In this document: positions 1 through 11,642 of the stretch, piece after piece
How the letters are laid out: each line of letters starts with the position of its first letter
Numbering within the stretch: the stretch's first letter is position 1
NCBI GenBank assembly: GCA_001574975.1
Contig: KQ965812.1
Coordinates: 106,041 to 170,040 of the forward strand
Direction of reading: 5' to 3'
DNA from: Gonapodya prolifera JEL478
Taxonomy: Eukaryota > Monoblepharomycota > Monoblepharidomycetes > Monoblepharidales > Gonapodyaceae
Length of the DNA stretch: 64,000 nucleotides
Notes under the pieces: model-generated
What the model saw: the letters and a program-made list of their open reading frames with translations, nothing else
Told to the model about the DNA's origin: nothing
The model's database searches: none
Translations under genes and position numbers: made by a program

Positions 1-2313
1 GCTGACGATGAAGGCGATGACGTACGTTCTATCGTTCGCCTTTTTGTGTGGTTCGTATTCTCACAGACGTGTTCGTTATCAGGATCTGCCAGACGAAGCG
101 CAGGTGTGCTCTTGCAACAATGTCACCAAGAAGGATATCGTCGACTGCGTCAAGTCTGGGAAGGCCTCGCTCGGTGACATCAGGTCGTGCACTCAGGCGG
201 GAACAGGATGCGGAGGATGCGTCCCGGCGGTCACTTCCATCATGAATGCGGAGATCAAAAAGATGGGTGGTGTGGTGAAGAATTCCCTCTGCGAACATTT
301 TGATTTCTCGAGGCGAGAGGTGAGGCGAAAACCGTGAACATATCCTGGCGGCTGTGAGATCCTAACGACGTTCCCAACCACCTTCAACGTCCCAAGCTCT
401 TCGAGATTGTCAAGATCACGAAAATTCGAAACTTCCGAGACCTCCTCAAGTCCCATGGGAAGGGTGATGGTTGTGAGGTGAGTCGCTCCAGAAGCCTTCC
501 TTTGGAATCAAGGGTCACTCGAGACTCCACAACGTTCAGGTCTGCAAGCCCGCAATCGCTTCGATCCTCGCCTCCCTGCACAATGAGCACATTATCTCCA
601 AGCCGCACATGTCATTGCAAGACACCAACGATCGGTTCCTTGCCAATATCCAGCGAGGTGGATCTTTCTCAGTAGTTCCAAGGATTGCGGGCGGGGAGAT
701 TACACCGGAGGGACTAATTCACATTGGCGAAGTCGCCAAGGCGTTTGGATTGTACACGAAAATTACGGGAGGGCAAAGGATTGGTGCGTTTTCCTTTTCA
801 ACTCACTCTTCATCTCAGAGCTCTTAGCTATCCTCATTTACAGATATGTTTGGTGCCAAGAAAGAGGATCTCCCAGCAATCTGGGAAAAACTCATCGCAG
901 CCGGTTTCGAATCCGGTCACGCGTACGGCAAGTCGCTCCGCACGGTGAAATCGTGTGTCGGCTCCGCTTGGTGTCGATATGGTATGCGCGACTCCACACG
1001 ATTCGCCATCGAAGTTGAGAACCGGTACAAAGGTGTTCGGTCTCCCCACAAGCTGAAAGGTGGTGTCAGCGGCTGTGTCCGCGAGTGCGCCGAAGCCCAG
1101 AGTAAGGACTTTGGTCTCATTGCGACGGAAAAGGGGTGGAATGTGTAAGTACTGATGATTTGCCGTTGTGTTCGTCCTTTTGCTGATAAGCCTTTGTCAC
1201 AATTCAGCTATGTTGGTGGCAATGGAGGTTCGAACCCAAAGCACGCACTCCTACTTGCCGCGGAAGTCTCCGAAGAACTTGTTATTCGCTACCTTGACCG
1301 ATTCCTCATGTACTACATTGCCACGGCTGACAAATTGACGCGGACAGCACGGTGGATCGAGAAACTGGAGGGTGGACTAAAACACCTTCAGGATGTGGTC
1401 ATACACGACAAACTTGGCATTGCTCAAGAGCTGGAGGATCAGATGGCGCATCTCGTCAGCACTTATAAAGAGTGAGCACACACGAAGTTGTCAAGCTTCC
1501 CGTCCAGCTCCTCACATCTTCGTGCATTTTTAGCGAATGGGCGGAAGTCGTCAACAACCCTGACCTTCGAGAGCAATTCCGCCAGTTTACCAACACCTCA
1601 GAGACGCAAGAAAACATTAAAATGGTGCAAAAGCGAGGACAACCTGAGCCAGCACCATGGCCCAAAAGCGGCTCAGGAAATGGTCCAACAAAGGAGGCCA
1701 CTTCTGCCATCATCCAAGAAAGCGGGGATCAGTTTGAATGGGTGGACATGGGCAAGACCGTGAGTAATAAATGATGCAAATTGAGAAGGGAACTCCGATT
1801 TGCTCACTGCATTTCTGCACAAAGAATGACTATGTTGATGATACAGGGCGGACAGTGAAGTATGGTGACACTCAGATAGCCATCTTCCGAAAAGTTTCGT
1901 TCGATGGATCAGTACAATGGTACGCAACACAAAACGTGAGTTGTTGATAAGATTTAATGCGGAATACACAACTTTAAACTGTTTGACATGCACAGATGTG
2001 CCCTCACAAACGGGCCTTAGTCCTATCACAAGGTCTCATCGGAGATTCAAATGGAGTCCCGAAGGTCGCTTGTCCATTTCACAAGAAAACATTTGCACTC
2101 ACAACTGGAAAAGGTATAGATGACCCCAACTTCTCCATCACAACTTTCGAAACACGGATCGTGGATGGTACTCGGATAGAGTTGAAAGTCCCCTCCATCA
2201 AAACATTAGACCAAGCCTTAGGAACAAGCGTGTGGAAAGTTGGAACATCCAGAACTAAAAAGTCTGGTGGTGCGTGTGGAGGTACATGTGGTGGAGGGGA
2301 ATTGGACTGGTGA
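1..2313 (+). CDS. niiA: Assimilatory nitrite reductase [NAD(P)H], C-terminal part with fused Rieske domain (5' partial)
   Basis: Reduces nitrite to ammonium in the cytosol using siroheme, a 4Fe-4S cluster and NAD(P)H. The reading starts inside the protein. Exons as read: 1-21, 83-319, 397-477, 540-783, 844-1144, 1208-1471, 1534-1759, 1825-1935, 1996-2313. In order one sees a BFD-like 2Fe-2S segment (CSCNNVTKKDI ... GTGCGGC) and the nitrite/sulfite reductase ferredoxin-like half. Next comes the siroheme/4Fe-4S core with its paired cysteines (CVGSAWC and SGCVREC). Last is a C-terminal Rieske domain with CPHKRA and CPFHKKTF, the two Cys-His cluster ligands. Fusion of the Rieske (NirD-like) domain to the large subunit is the usual fungal form. 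The FAD/NADH-binding N-terminus lies left of the window. The final exon ends in a Cys/Gly-rich tail. Regulation cannot be judged because the promoter is outside. Confidence 0.95.
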
Positions 2314-2394
2314 TTGGAAGGCCTCTTAGTTCCGCATTGCATTTTCCTCCATGTCTTTCAAGATGTTTGTATTTAGATATTCAATAGTACCGAC

Positions 2395-3815
2395 ACATTA
2401 GATTGAAAAGTACATTCCCATCAAAAAGTATTAATGGCGGAATATTAGCCACCCGCTATTTGGGTGTTTCCAGGACACAATCACGAGGAGGTCATCCGCC
2501 GAGTGTCCCATATCTACTCTAGCTACTCTTCCTACCCTCCCCCTCCAGATTCTGAGTCCTCCGAGATCCTCCTATATCCTCCCCTCCTCCCCTCCAGTAT
2601 GCCCGGCCTCGATATAGATAGTGTATGACCTGAATACAACAAAACTAGTGAACTCGTTCATGAGAAAAGCGACGCACTTCCCTTGCCTGCGTTTGCATCC
2701 CGTTGCCAGGGAGCTTTACGCTTCATCTGAACCCAGCCCGAATGTTGAAGACAAGAACCCCGTCAGCCAGACGGGTCAGATCGTCAAGCCTTACTAGCAC
2801 ACGCCGGGCGTCGGACAACTCTCCCTTTGTGGTACCAGTCGATTGTCCAAAGATAGACGGCACGCACTGCCCACCTGCGGACACGAATAAGGCGGTGCGA
2901 AACCACATCTTCCCGGCTTGTCCGGTCGACGTGGCGAAATTTGGAGCTTCGCCCCGCCGACCGGAGGATCTGAATGCCAACAACCTGTGTTGCACGGTCC
3001 GCCCTCGTTCGCCAGCACCGTACGCACAGGTCAGAGAGCCCACTCACGCGTGGCCCACACCGCCCATCCGCATGAACATGGCGCTTCCATCGAACCAAGC
3101 TCAGGGAGCGGCGCATCTCGTTTCCCTATTGCTGTCAAGCTGCTGCTGCCGCCATGAGAGAAGGTATGCATGATATAAAGAACGCGAATTCGAAAAGATA
3201 GGCCACCCACCCGTGCACGCCAAGGGATAAAAATAACATCGTGGTTATTTCGTTTCCACTGCATGCCTGGCTTGGGAAGTTGAGCGACGAGGTTCCAAGA
3301 TTTGCGAAGGCCCCGCACAAGTTAATGGCGATGTGATTTGATCTGGCTTATCGCGAGCGAGAGGCATCACACAGCTCAGATAAAGGTTATTTAGCGTGAT
3401 TGAAGTGAGCAGGTAATCACATTCGCTTGTCAGACGTTGGCGTCAAATAGGGTTTCGAAAACAGCGAGATTCGTGCCCGATTCGACTCCTAGCTATCTCA
3501 AAAGCAAAGAGAGGGTCAGCACAAGTGAAAGCAGTGCCTCGTACTCTCGAATCAGGTCCCCCTCCATGCTATTCGCCAACCAACGACCCCCGACGTTCGA
3601 TTTAAGCACTCACATGATTCGCGATTCTGACGCAGAATCAGAGCTTGATGTGACTAGGATAGGCACATATCGGTACGTTCCTGCCAAATCAATGCCCGTT
3701 TAAGCGTTTGTCGCGTTGTGAGCAATTAAATCGTGTCGCCGTCGCGAACCCACAATATCGGGTGCCCCTGGGAGGTTGAGGAGCCGTGGCATCTTGAGTC
3801 CATGATTGAAATGCT
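2395..3815 (+). repeat. Dispersed repeat, copy A (3'-truncated)
   Basis: Matches copies B (36757-38475, opposite strand) and C (49450-51230). Shared landmarks are the left-end motif TTTGGGTGTTTCCAGGACAC near 2459, ATGAGAAAAGCGACGCACTT near 2660, a central GC-rich block near 2850-3120, and a block ending near TCGCCGTCGCGAA at 3730. Similarity to B and C stops at about 3810, so this copy lacks the last 350-400 bases. It is the most diverged of the three. No transposase, reverse transcriptase or conserved coding frame was recognised, and no terminal inverted repeat is obvious. The class is unknown. Confidence 0.8.
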
Positions 3816-4224
3816 TTTAATGTCATCATAATTTTAATACACATCCAATTTCTCTCTCTTCTGACTTTTTTTTGGCTCTTAACTGTTGTGAGGGGCCGGT
3901 CTTCCGTGCTTCCACGACCATATTGGTTTGGAATATTTAGTTATTTTGTACCATATTATGCCAGCATCGGACCGTGTCTTAGTTCGTGTGCGAAGTCTTC
4001 AAGTGAACTGGGTGTTGATTGCTAATAATGCCGATGAATAGATCGGGAATGTTTCACGAAGACCTTCAACGTGCTGAGTAGTACAGCCAAGCTATCCGTA
4101 CGCCGTTCCTTCACCCTTTCCTCGAAGTCTTGGCATCAAATAATCGAGAATTGTTGGCGTTAAACCACTGCCCTCATCGAGCTTGTCAGCACACGGTCAA
4201 CGCAAGCAGAATGGGAAACGTTTC
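3816..4224. other. Intergenic, nothing recognised
   Basis: AT-richer spacer between repeat copy A and the 3' end of the serine hydrolase gene. I see no coding exon, RNA gene or repeat in it. Confidence 0.5.
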
Positions 4225-5962
4225 TCACGTTGCCTCTCGTGCCTCGATGGCGTTCACAAAAGCAAGGTTCAATCTTGCTGCTCGTTCATCATTGTTTCCT
4301 CCACCTACACCCAGCAATGTGGGCGCGTAACCAATGGCAGCCTTCCTTTTGTAGTCCCACTGACGAATTCAACGGAACAACAAGATCATCAGCCTCACTA
4401 CAAAGTCCATGATCTCAAATACTTCACCATAATCATTGAGCCACCAAGCCCCATCCACCCATACCATGACCATCCATCTCCTTTGTACTCTTCAGGAATG
4501 GTTGGCGTGGGGGGAACAGTAGTAAAGTCGAGTCGAACATTAGGTATCTTTGTTCCTACCATGGATTTACCGAACCCGCCACATGTTGTTGCAACTGGTG
4601 TCATCAGAACGGTATCTGTCGAAAAAATAGGGATTTGCGATGAATGCTTCAAATTTGTCCTTCGTTAATTACCAATTCAAGCACATGATGTACTTACCGG
4701 TTTGATCCAAATTCCTGATCTCTAATGTATGTGCGGTAGCAAACGTCTCTGCATTGGCGATCTCAATCTCTGCACTGCTGCCGCCTAGTGCCATGATGTT
4801 TGCAAACGCCGCCAGCTGTCATATTGAAGAATTAGAGGTCGCCCTAGTACTTCAACAACCAAAACAGATGCCAAACTGGCCTACCCCTTGAGCATTCGAG
4901 CACGTGAATGCACTTGGAACCTCTCCCCTGAGTATACTCTTGCAATTTGAGTGCAGAACATTCTCCTCTGGGAATGGTACGTCTTTGACTGACGAATTAA
5001 TAAGGGAACGATTGTGGGGGTGGTCTCGACCAAGGCTGTGTGCGAAACCAATACCGGCACGAGCACCAGGACTCCAAATGACGGGAACATGCTTAGGGTC
5101 ACTGTCATGAGCTCGTAAGGACTTTCTTCTTCCCCTTGAAAGGACATACAGAGGGGCTCACGCAGATTCCGGAAGCCCGACGTAGACTTGCACCCCCAGA
5201 GTCGCCCCCCACTTTTGCATGTGCGGCCCTTGAGTCACACCCAACGTTCGGCGCAGAATCTCGTTGAGGAAGAACCCTCTCGTCACAGCGTGGTATGACT
5301 TTGTCAGCTGGCCACCATAATTGTGGGGCTGGGTAGCAATGCGGCGCGCCAAAGCATTGAGATTTAAAAGTTCTTCGAGCGTCGGTCTGTGTTCATCATC
5401 AAGCCAAGCTACCCCACCCTGATAACATGTCCGAGATGAAAAATCAAACGTGTAACATTCCGACACAGTCTCACCATGTGTTCAAGTAAATCTTTCACCA
5501 TCACATCACCTTTACCACCAGTTCCAAACTCCGGCCAGACTTGGCACACCTTGGTGTCATAGGACAATTTTCCTTGTGATATAGCATATAAGATAGACAT
5601 CGACATTAGTGCCTTGCCGCCTGTGGCTAAATCAGTCAAGCGGAACGGGTATTAAGTTCGATAGAACTCTCACTCGAATGAACCACAAATACGTTGTCTT
5701 TGGTAAGGGGGATTGTTTTTGACTGGTCCGCCCAGCCTCCCACAAGATCTACGACGAGCTCGCCATTGTCTTTTGGTCGAGAGATGTACATCGTTTATGT
5801 GAGAATCAGCCAAAACGGTTCAGTGAAACACTCTCTCTTACAGTATGCACAGAATCCCGCCCCGGACTCCAATCCGTCTTCAAAGTTTTTGACGAAAGCG
5901 TCTCTTACAGGCTCAAACCCTGGCGCGACAATGCCACTGATGTTGAAACGCTCGATCGTCAT
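4225..5962 (-). CDS. Beta-lactamase-fold serine hydrolase (EstB/class C-like)
   Basis: Member of the serine beta-lactamase/esterase/DD-peptidase superfamily; fungal members are mostly uncharacterised esterases. Read on the minus strand from MTIERFNISG (ATG at 5962; an in-frame ATG at 6019 is the alternative). An intron joins HSS to GGKALMSM, rebuilding the nucleophile motif S-x-x-K as SGGK. The general-base motif is YHAVTRGFF, the Y-H-A form typical of EstB-like enzymes. Near the C-terminus WMGLGGSMIM occupies the place of the KTG/HGG strand and is followed by WDYKRKAAIGYAP. At least five introns are needed. The stop lies at 4225-4227. No signal peptide is evident, so it is probably cytosolic. 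The substrate is unknown. It ends on the left in a gene-poor spacer and begins 94 bases from the 3' end of the Rxt3 gene. Confidence 0.85.
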
Positions 5963-6055
5963 CTCCAATGAATCGGATGTTCGGATCCAATTAGCCGCAA
6001 AGTGAAACCCAAAATGCAATTAACATTCAAATTCAATTTCCTAGCCAAACTATCC

Positions 6056-8956
6056 TTACACCACTTTGCGACGCCAAAAGAACCTGGAGATACGCAACGC
6101 AAAACCGCCCTCACTTCCTAGCATCCCGCCCATCACATTGTTCACACCAATTTTGCGCCGACTTGCACCGACAGGGGCATTCACCCCACCCCCACTGGAG
6201 CTGGGCCGTGCATGCGCCAAAGTTCCCTCTCCAGACGGGTGCAAGTGAGGCTTGCCAACTCCTCCGTTACCATCCTCGGGCCCACCGTTTGTTTGCCCAG
6301 TGCCACTGAGACCCTTGCTCCCCCGCTCATCATCTCCACCTTTAGCCCCAATGTTCCCGTTACTGTTTCCTCGTCCATGGCCATTCCAAACTTTCCCAGC
6401 AGCTCCTCCTCTCACCACCAATCCTATTTCCACAAATCGTAGGTCCGACGCTTCAAGATCCCTTGCAAGAACCCCGAGAACCACCTTCCTCCCTCTAACA
6501 CCTTCATAGTTCCCAGGTACGGGACAAGCTGGAAGTGGCTCGTCCCACGACGCAAAAGCGTTCGGGTCCAGGAGTGCCAATCGGTACCGGTCCCCAACGC
6601 CCGGTGGCCCAGAGACAGACGGTAGCGTACTAGGCGGCGTCGGGGGGCGGGCGGCGCGGGTAGGGGAAGCAAGTGCGGGGATCTGAAGGGAAAGCTCATA
6701 ACGGGAGCGACTACAAATGGGTACCAGCCAAAGTTCAGCATGAGCGGGGATATCACGACGAGGATTTAACATGAGGGCGAAATTCACAGAGGCAGTGACA
6801 GAGACGTCAGGAGATGGAGAACGAAACATTCATGCTAACGCCTCTAAACGAAGCAACATCCTTTTCAACCCACTTCTGTCCTTCAATGACATCCATATAA
6901 AGGACCTCAACTTCCATCCTCACCCTCCATCCTTCCCACCCCTCGTTCCACAGAGCTGGCAGCCGCACTCCCTTGTAAAGCTTGCTCAATTCGTCCCAGC
7001 CCGCCTGCCAGGCACGCATTCGGGCGTCGTCGATACGAGCACGATCAGGAGGAGCGTCCGACGGAAGCGCGGGGAAGAGCAATGAATTGGGCGCAAGGCC
7101 GGAGTTGAAGGTGGTTGGCGGTTCATCGTCGAGCTGTTGCCACATAGCACGGTAGACATGAGGGGGCCAGCTGACGAGGAGAGACGGCTGATATTTGTAG
7201 CTACCAGACGAGGTAGTGCACGACAAGATGAAGGTGCGGTGGTGTTGTCCAGGCACAGCCATTGAGTTCATACGAACACCATCAACTCCACAAGTCCAGC
7301 AGAACACACCTTACGAGGCCTTCCCCCACCACTACCACGATTCCTTCAGAATCTCCAAACGTCTTTACTTCGCTCTTCCTTCCCCCTCTGGTAGGCTCAT
7401 CCAGTAATTCCACTCCCTCAACGCGAAAGCTCTCTCCGCCATGACCTCCGCCCCAGGAACGACTCCTCAATCCGTTTCGGAGGGTCCCAGCGTATCGCGT
7501 GAGCTTAGGGAGCACTCTCAGTCGGGCGACAACAGTGCGCCCAGGGACAGAGTCCACGGGGATGGGAAGAGGAGGAGGCTGGGGGAACGAGGAAGGCGGT
7601 GGAGGTGGGTCGGTGGGAAGTTGGTAACCGGCGGTGGAGAAGTTCGCCGGGGGAGATACGATAGGAGGCGCGTCGGAGGGGCGAATCCAACCGGAGTGAA
7701 TGAGGGCTTGTGGGGCGTATCAACATGGGTCGACAAATCAATAGGTGATGGTGAGGTATCAGGTGGGATATTTGTGGTCACGCCGTTGCCTCTGAAAGAC
7801 AAATGACGAAACAGAACTGCAGCTCACCAGCAACGACATCCGAGTCATCTGTATATACCCCCGTGCCCCAGACAGCCCGCTTCTTGACACCCAAGTTCTC
7901 GACAGAGCATTCTAGAGCAGGCACCCGCACCTCAAGCACTCCATACAGGTCAACGCCAGTGAACGGAGGAAGGGGGTGGAGGCTGACGCTGGACGTGGTG
8001 GGGAGAGCTGGACGAGGGTATCTCGGGGAGTGGTACCGCAGGGAACCTTTTTGAACGTCCGCCAGGACTACATCAGCGGGGTTTTCCATAACGTTGCATT
8101 CATGTCAGACATACCCAAGAACCTTTCTTTCACACCCTCAGGCAAAGAAGTCAGAGCAGGGTCGTCTATAATGAGTGGAGGTTCCCCGTCAAGCCGTTTG
8201 CGATGTGGAGGCGGTACTTGCTGAGAGGGTTGCGACTGGCTCGAAGAACTTTGGCCTTGATTTTGGGATTGTGCTTGTTCCGGTTTCGAGGGTGCAGAGG
8301 GTTGCTGGGTTTGAGGCTGGGAGGAGTGGGAGGTGACTGTAGTGGGAGGGATGGTGGGCACCGTGGCGGGTTGCGGCGCCGATGTGGGAGGTATTAGCGA
8401 GGATGTCGTCGGCGGAAGGGTAGAAGGAGTTCCGGTTTGAGGTCGAAGCGTTTGGGGGGCAGCTGGATTTGCATTTGCTGGAGGGATCTGAATCAGAGTT
8501 TGAGTTGGCTGGGAGGCATGCGCCGCGCCCGCGTCTGTTCGAATGAGTTTGTTTGGAGCGGGTTGAGTCGGAGACCTGTCGCGTTTGCGGGTCGGCTGAA
8601 CAGTCGACGCATTCTATGTGATTTGATAAAATGACTGGGACTTGGAAGTTGGCTGCAGAACTCACTCCACCAACTAGAGGTCCCGCCTTCACTTCGACCA
8701 TTGGAGATGCGACCGCGGCTATTCCAGGTTCGCCGTTTCCCGCGCTCGTTGTCGTTGCGTTCCCCGATCCTCCAACAGGCACCGACGCCGACCCAGCGGA
8801 GGAATCCCCGCGCATGCCCGCAACTCCATCCAGTAGATCGATCTGCGGCGTAGAATCAGCCATCTCGCCCGAAAATGCAGCTTGCCGACCTCCAAATTTG
8901 GTTGTCTGCCGATCGATTGACCCTGCACGAACTGAACTGCCAGGGATCTTGTACAC
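6056..8956 (-). CDS. RXT3: Rxt3-like subunit of the Rpd3L histone deacetylase complex
   Basis: Rxt3 is a component of the large Rpd3 histone deacetylase complex, a nuclear repressor. The diagnostic stretch is WGTGVYTDDSDVVA at about 7830-7880, followed by RLRVLPKL and LRNGLRSRSWGGGHGGESF at about 7440-7540, both typical of the Rxt3 domain. The N-terminus is low-complexity and rich in Pro, Thr, Gln and Ser (8170-8610). A clear intron at 8614-8665 joins it to the first exon. The start is either 8956 or the in-frame ATG at 8863 (MADSTPQIDLLDG). Downstream of the domain the reading continues through a long unfamiliar region (DELSKLYKGVRLPALWNEGW) to a Gly/Asn-rich tail ending at 6056. Yeast Rxt3 is far shorter. 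One junction near 8095 needs a weak donor, so the exon set there is uncertain. A separate second gene in 6.05-7.3 kb cannot be excluded. Confidence 0.8.
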
Positions 8957-9559
8957 TTAGCAAACTAAAAACCAGCTCTATACGCATCCTCCAATCGTAC
9001 AGAGAATAAAGAGATGTTGGTTGTACATGCAGGGTGGCAATAACTGTTACATCATATGACGACCTTCCAATATTTTCACGGATTCCAAAATCAGCAGCAT
9101 TGCACGTGAATTTTATGGCGCTGGAGTGTAATACATTGGGAAATCTCTGTTCAGAGTTGAAAATCAATGTGGTGGCCACAGCCCCTTCCCATTTGGTGCA
9201 CAGGCACAGGAAACTGCAAGTTCCATAAGCAGCGCGGGTGAGTACGCACACGACCTCGAGACTGAGTACGGGCGGAAGGAAGTACCAAGCGATTGCAGTT
9301 CAGGTGGGAATGGGCGACGAAGGCGGCGGGGATGGATGGATGGATGGGTGGAAGGACAAGAAAGTGGGCAGTGGAACTCATCCCAGATTCCGACTACATG
9401 AGAATGGAGGAAGAGCAATTGACACAACAACAAAAGTGGACAAGCGGAAGAGCATTATGCGTGGGCGTGGTGGAAATTCAGGGTTATTGACCTGAACTCC
9501 TCCGTTTTGTCGACTCCCCACATTCCCACCATTCGTTCTATTTCGGGATCATCTCAGAC
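8957..9559. promoter_or_regulatory. Divergent intergenic region between RXT3 and RPL15
   Basis: About 600 bases separate two start codons pointing away from each other, so both promoters should lie here. A GGAT/GGAT microsatellite sits at about 9331-9350. I did not identify a specific element. The short open frames here have no recognisable product. Confidence 0.4.
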
Positions 9560-10543
9560 ATGGGTGGTGAGTCTTTCCTTCCTTCTGACACACCCTGAGC
9601 GGTGCTATTAAGTACTCGAATTGATGACGCTATTTGAAGCTTACAAATACCTCGAGGAGCTCTACAAGAAGAAGCAGAGCGATGTTATGCGCTTCCTTCT
9701 TCGATTGAGGGCGTGGGAGTACCGGTGAGCATACTCTTCAGTTTCACTCAGGAGGCATCTGGGACGGACAAGCAACAAGGAATGCGTCGTGCCCGATCGA
9801 CAACAAACCGGGCACTTTACGACCGGAATCGCGCGCACCGGGACTCTCGAGGGACGATTAATACGAGCTCACTCTGGACCTTCCGTCGTAGCCAACTCAA
9901 CGTGATCCACCGCGCCTCGCGCCCCTCGCGCCCTGACAAAGCTCGCCGCCTTGGGTACAAGGCCAAGCAGGGCTACGTCATTTACCGAATCCGCGTTCGC
10001 CGTGGTGGTCGCAAGAGACCCGTCCCCAAGGGTCAGGTCTACGGAAAGCCCGGCAACCAGGGTATCCTCCAGCTCAAGTACCAGAGGTCTCTCCGTGCTA
10101 CTGCTGAGGAGCGTATTGGCAGGAGGTGCCCGAACTTAAGGGTGTTGAACTCGTACTGGGTTAACGAGGTGGGCTTATGTTGATTGCGGCGTTTTCATAC
10201 GGAACTGAATGCCCAACGTATTGTCTTCAGGATGCCACCTACAAGTACTTCGAGGTCATTGCCGTTGACCCGTCCCACAAGGCCATCCGTCGTGATGCCC
10301 GCATCAACTGGATCGCCAAACCCGTTCACAAGCGCCGCGAAGCTCGTGCCCTCACCTCCATCGGAAAGAAGAACCGCGGTATTGGCAAAGGACACGGGTT
10401 CAACAAGACCATTGGTGGTGGAAGGTCCGCGAGCTGGAAGAGGAGGAACACGCTCTCCCTCCGCAGGTGAGATATTGATTTTGTAGTTTTTCCAACATTC
10501 AGACATGCTCATGGTCAACGCATTCGTGAACAGGTACCGTTAA
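9560..10543 (+). CDS. RPL15: 60S ribosomal protein L15 (eL15)
   Basis: Structural protein of the large cytosolic ribosomal subunit. Exons 9560-9566, 9640-9724, 9892-10168, 10231-10466 and 10534-10543 sum to 615 bases, giving 204 residues, the family's usual length. The start is [19 protein letters not shown], with the first exon only seven bases (ATGGGTG), a common feature of fungal ribosomal-protein genes. The body has the expected [34 protein letters not shown] and [13 protein letters not shown], and it ends LSLRRYR. All donors are GTGAG or GTGGG. Intron 2 is 167 bases, longer than most here, and carries an open frame that is only a shadow. Confidence 0.98.
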
Positions 10544-10990
10544 GATGTGTCTTTTTTGAAGGATGGGATGCAGCAGTGTGCTTCGGGTGGTTGTGGAGAG
10601 TGTGGTTGTTGAGAGTGTATGTCGTAGGGACGCCCTATGGAACCCTCGCAATACATCAGCGCATTTATCGATTAAGCACTCTTTTTTGTCCCACAAAAAC
10701 TGTCCAGCAGTTACACTTCTCCAAAGGATAGAGGTCACCACAGCAACTGCATCGGCCAAAGCATGAGAAGAACCTGAACAGAAACCATTTGCAATCCACG
10801 TCCTCCCCAACATGGTTTGTCAGACAGTTGATTTCTTCTCGACGTTGAGGCACTCGCTCACAAATCGCACCTTCGCCCACACGAACGTGGCTGCCGTCGC
10901 GCTATCTTCCCATCCTCACATGTTTCCATACCTCTCACCACCCAATCGCAACAAAAGACGCTCGAAGACAAGGTTGTAGGTGCAGCCATC
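10544..10990. other. Spacer between RPL15 and DPM2
   Basis: No independent gene recognised. The last 25 bases read DKVVGAAI in frame with the DPM2 ATG, so an upstream DPM2 exon and the promoter are probably hidden here. Confidence 0.4.
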
Positions 10991-11577
10991 ATGGCGTTAA
11001 GTGCAGCAGTTTTCGTGTACTACACGTTGTGGGTGTTTGTGCTGGTAAGTGAGACCGAGGAGGATTGAGAACAAACATTCAACCAATGGATGGCTCTCGG
11101 AGCTCCACCAAGGCAGGACCCTCCATGGACGCTGTAACCTTTCAGGAGATGAAGTGGGAGGGACAGCTGATGTTGAGGGTTGAGGGCGAGATACGGAAAG
11201 TACAATAACGGCACTTGCCTGGTGATGTGCAGTCCCGTTTTTCTCACCCGGATGATACACGCTGGATACGTGATGAGGAGAGTTTGGCCCTCTGATTTCA
11301 CCGAGTGAAGCATGCTGACTGCAGGCACTGGTGAATTCATTTTCCGTCTCATCCCGTTGATTCGGTGAACGAAACACATCTCTTGATTTGAATTCTTTGA
11401 CAGCCTTTTGTCCCGGCGGACCATTTTCTTGGATCCTTCTTCCTTGACCGTATTTGGGCGATTCGAATACCAGTTGCGTTACTGATTGTGGGATTGACTG
11501 GCGTCGGCGGTGTCACTGCGGTAGTATTGATAAAACAGAACGCGAAAAAGAAGAAGAAGAATAGCAAAGGGGAATGA
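10991..11577 (+). CDS. DPM2: Dolichol-phosphate mannose synthase regulatory subunit DPM2
   Basis: Small ER membrane protein that stabilises the dolichol-phosphate mannose synthase complex, which supplies mannose for N-glycans, GPI anchors and O-mannosylation. Exons 10991-11044 and 11404-11577 give 75 residues: MALSAAVFVYYTLWVFVL, then PFVPADHFLGSFFLDRIW, a second hydrophobic helix (IPVALLIVGLTGVGG) and a lysine-rich cytosolic tail (QNAKKKKKNSKGE). Two membrane helices and the P-F motif between them match the family. The family usually starts with a short stretch ending in D-Q-V-V-G. The genomic sequence just upstream of 10991 reads D-K-V-V-G-A-A-I in frame, so the true start is probably further left across an unplaced junction. 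The single intron (11045-11403, about 360 bases) is far longer than the local norm. Confidence 0.88.
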
Positions 11578-11642
11578 TAATTATGTAATGGAAAGGGAGG
11601 GGAATTAAAATTCAGCCGTCGACTTCAGCCGTCACCCACCAG

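Noticed and set aside
9713-10183. 156-codon frame over RPL15
   Set aside because: Reads through RPL15 intron 2 into the true exon; the spliced product is the complete 204-residue eL15.
11260-11330. Box C/D snoRNA candidate in the DPM2 intron
   Set aside because: C- and D-like words occur, but spacing is poor and there is no terminal stem; kept only as a low-interest note.
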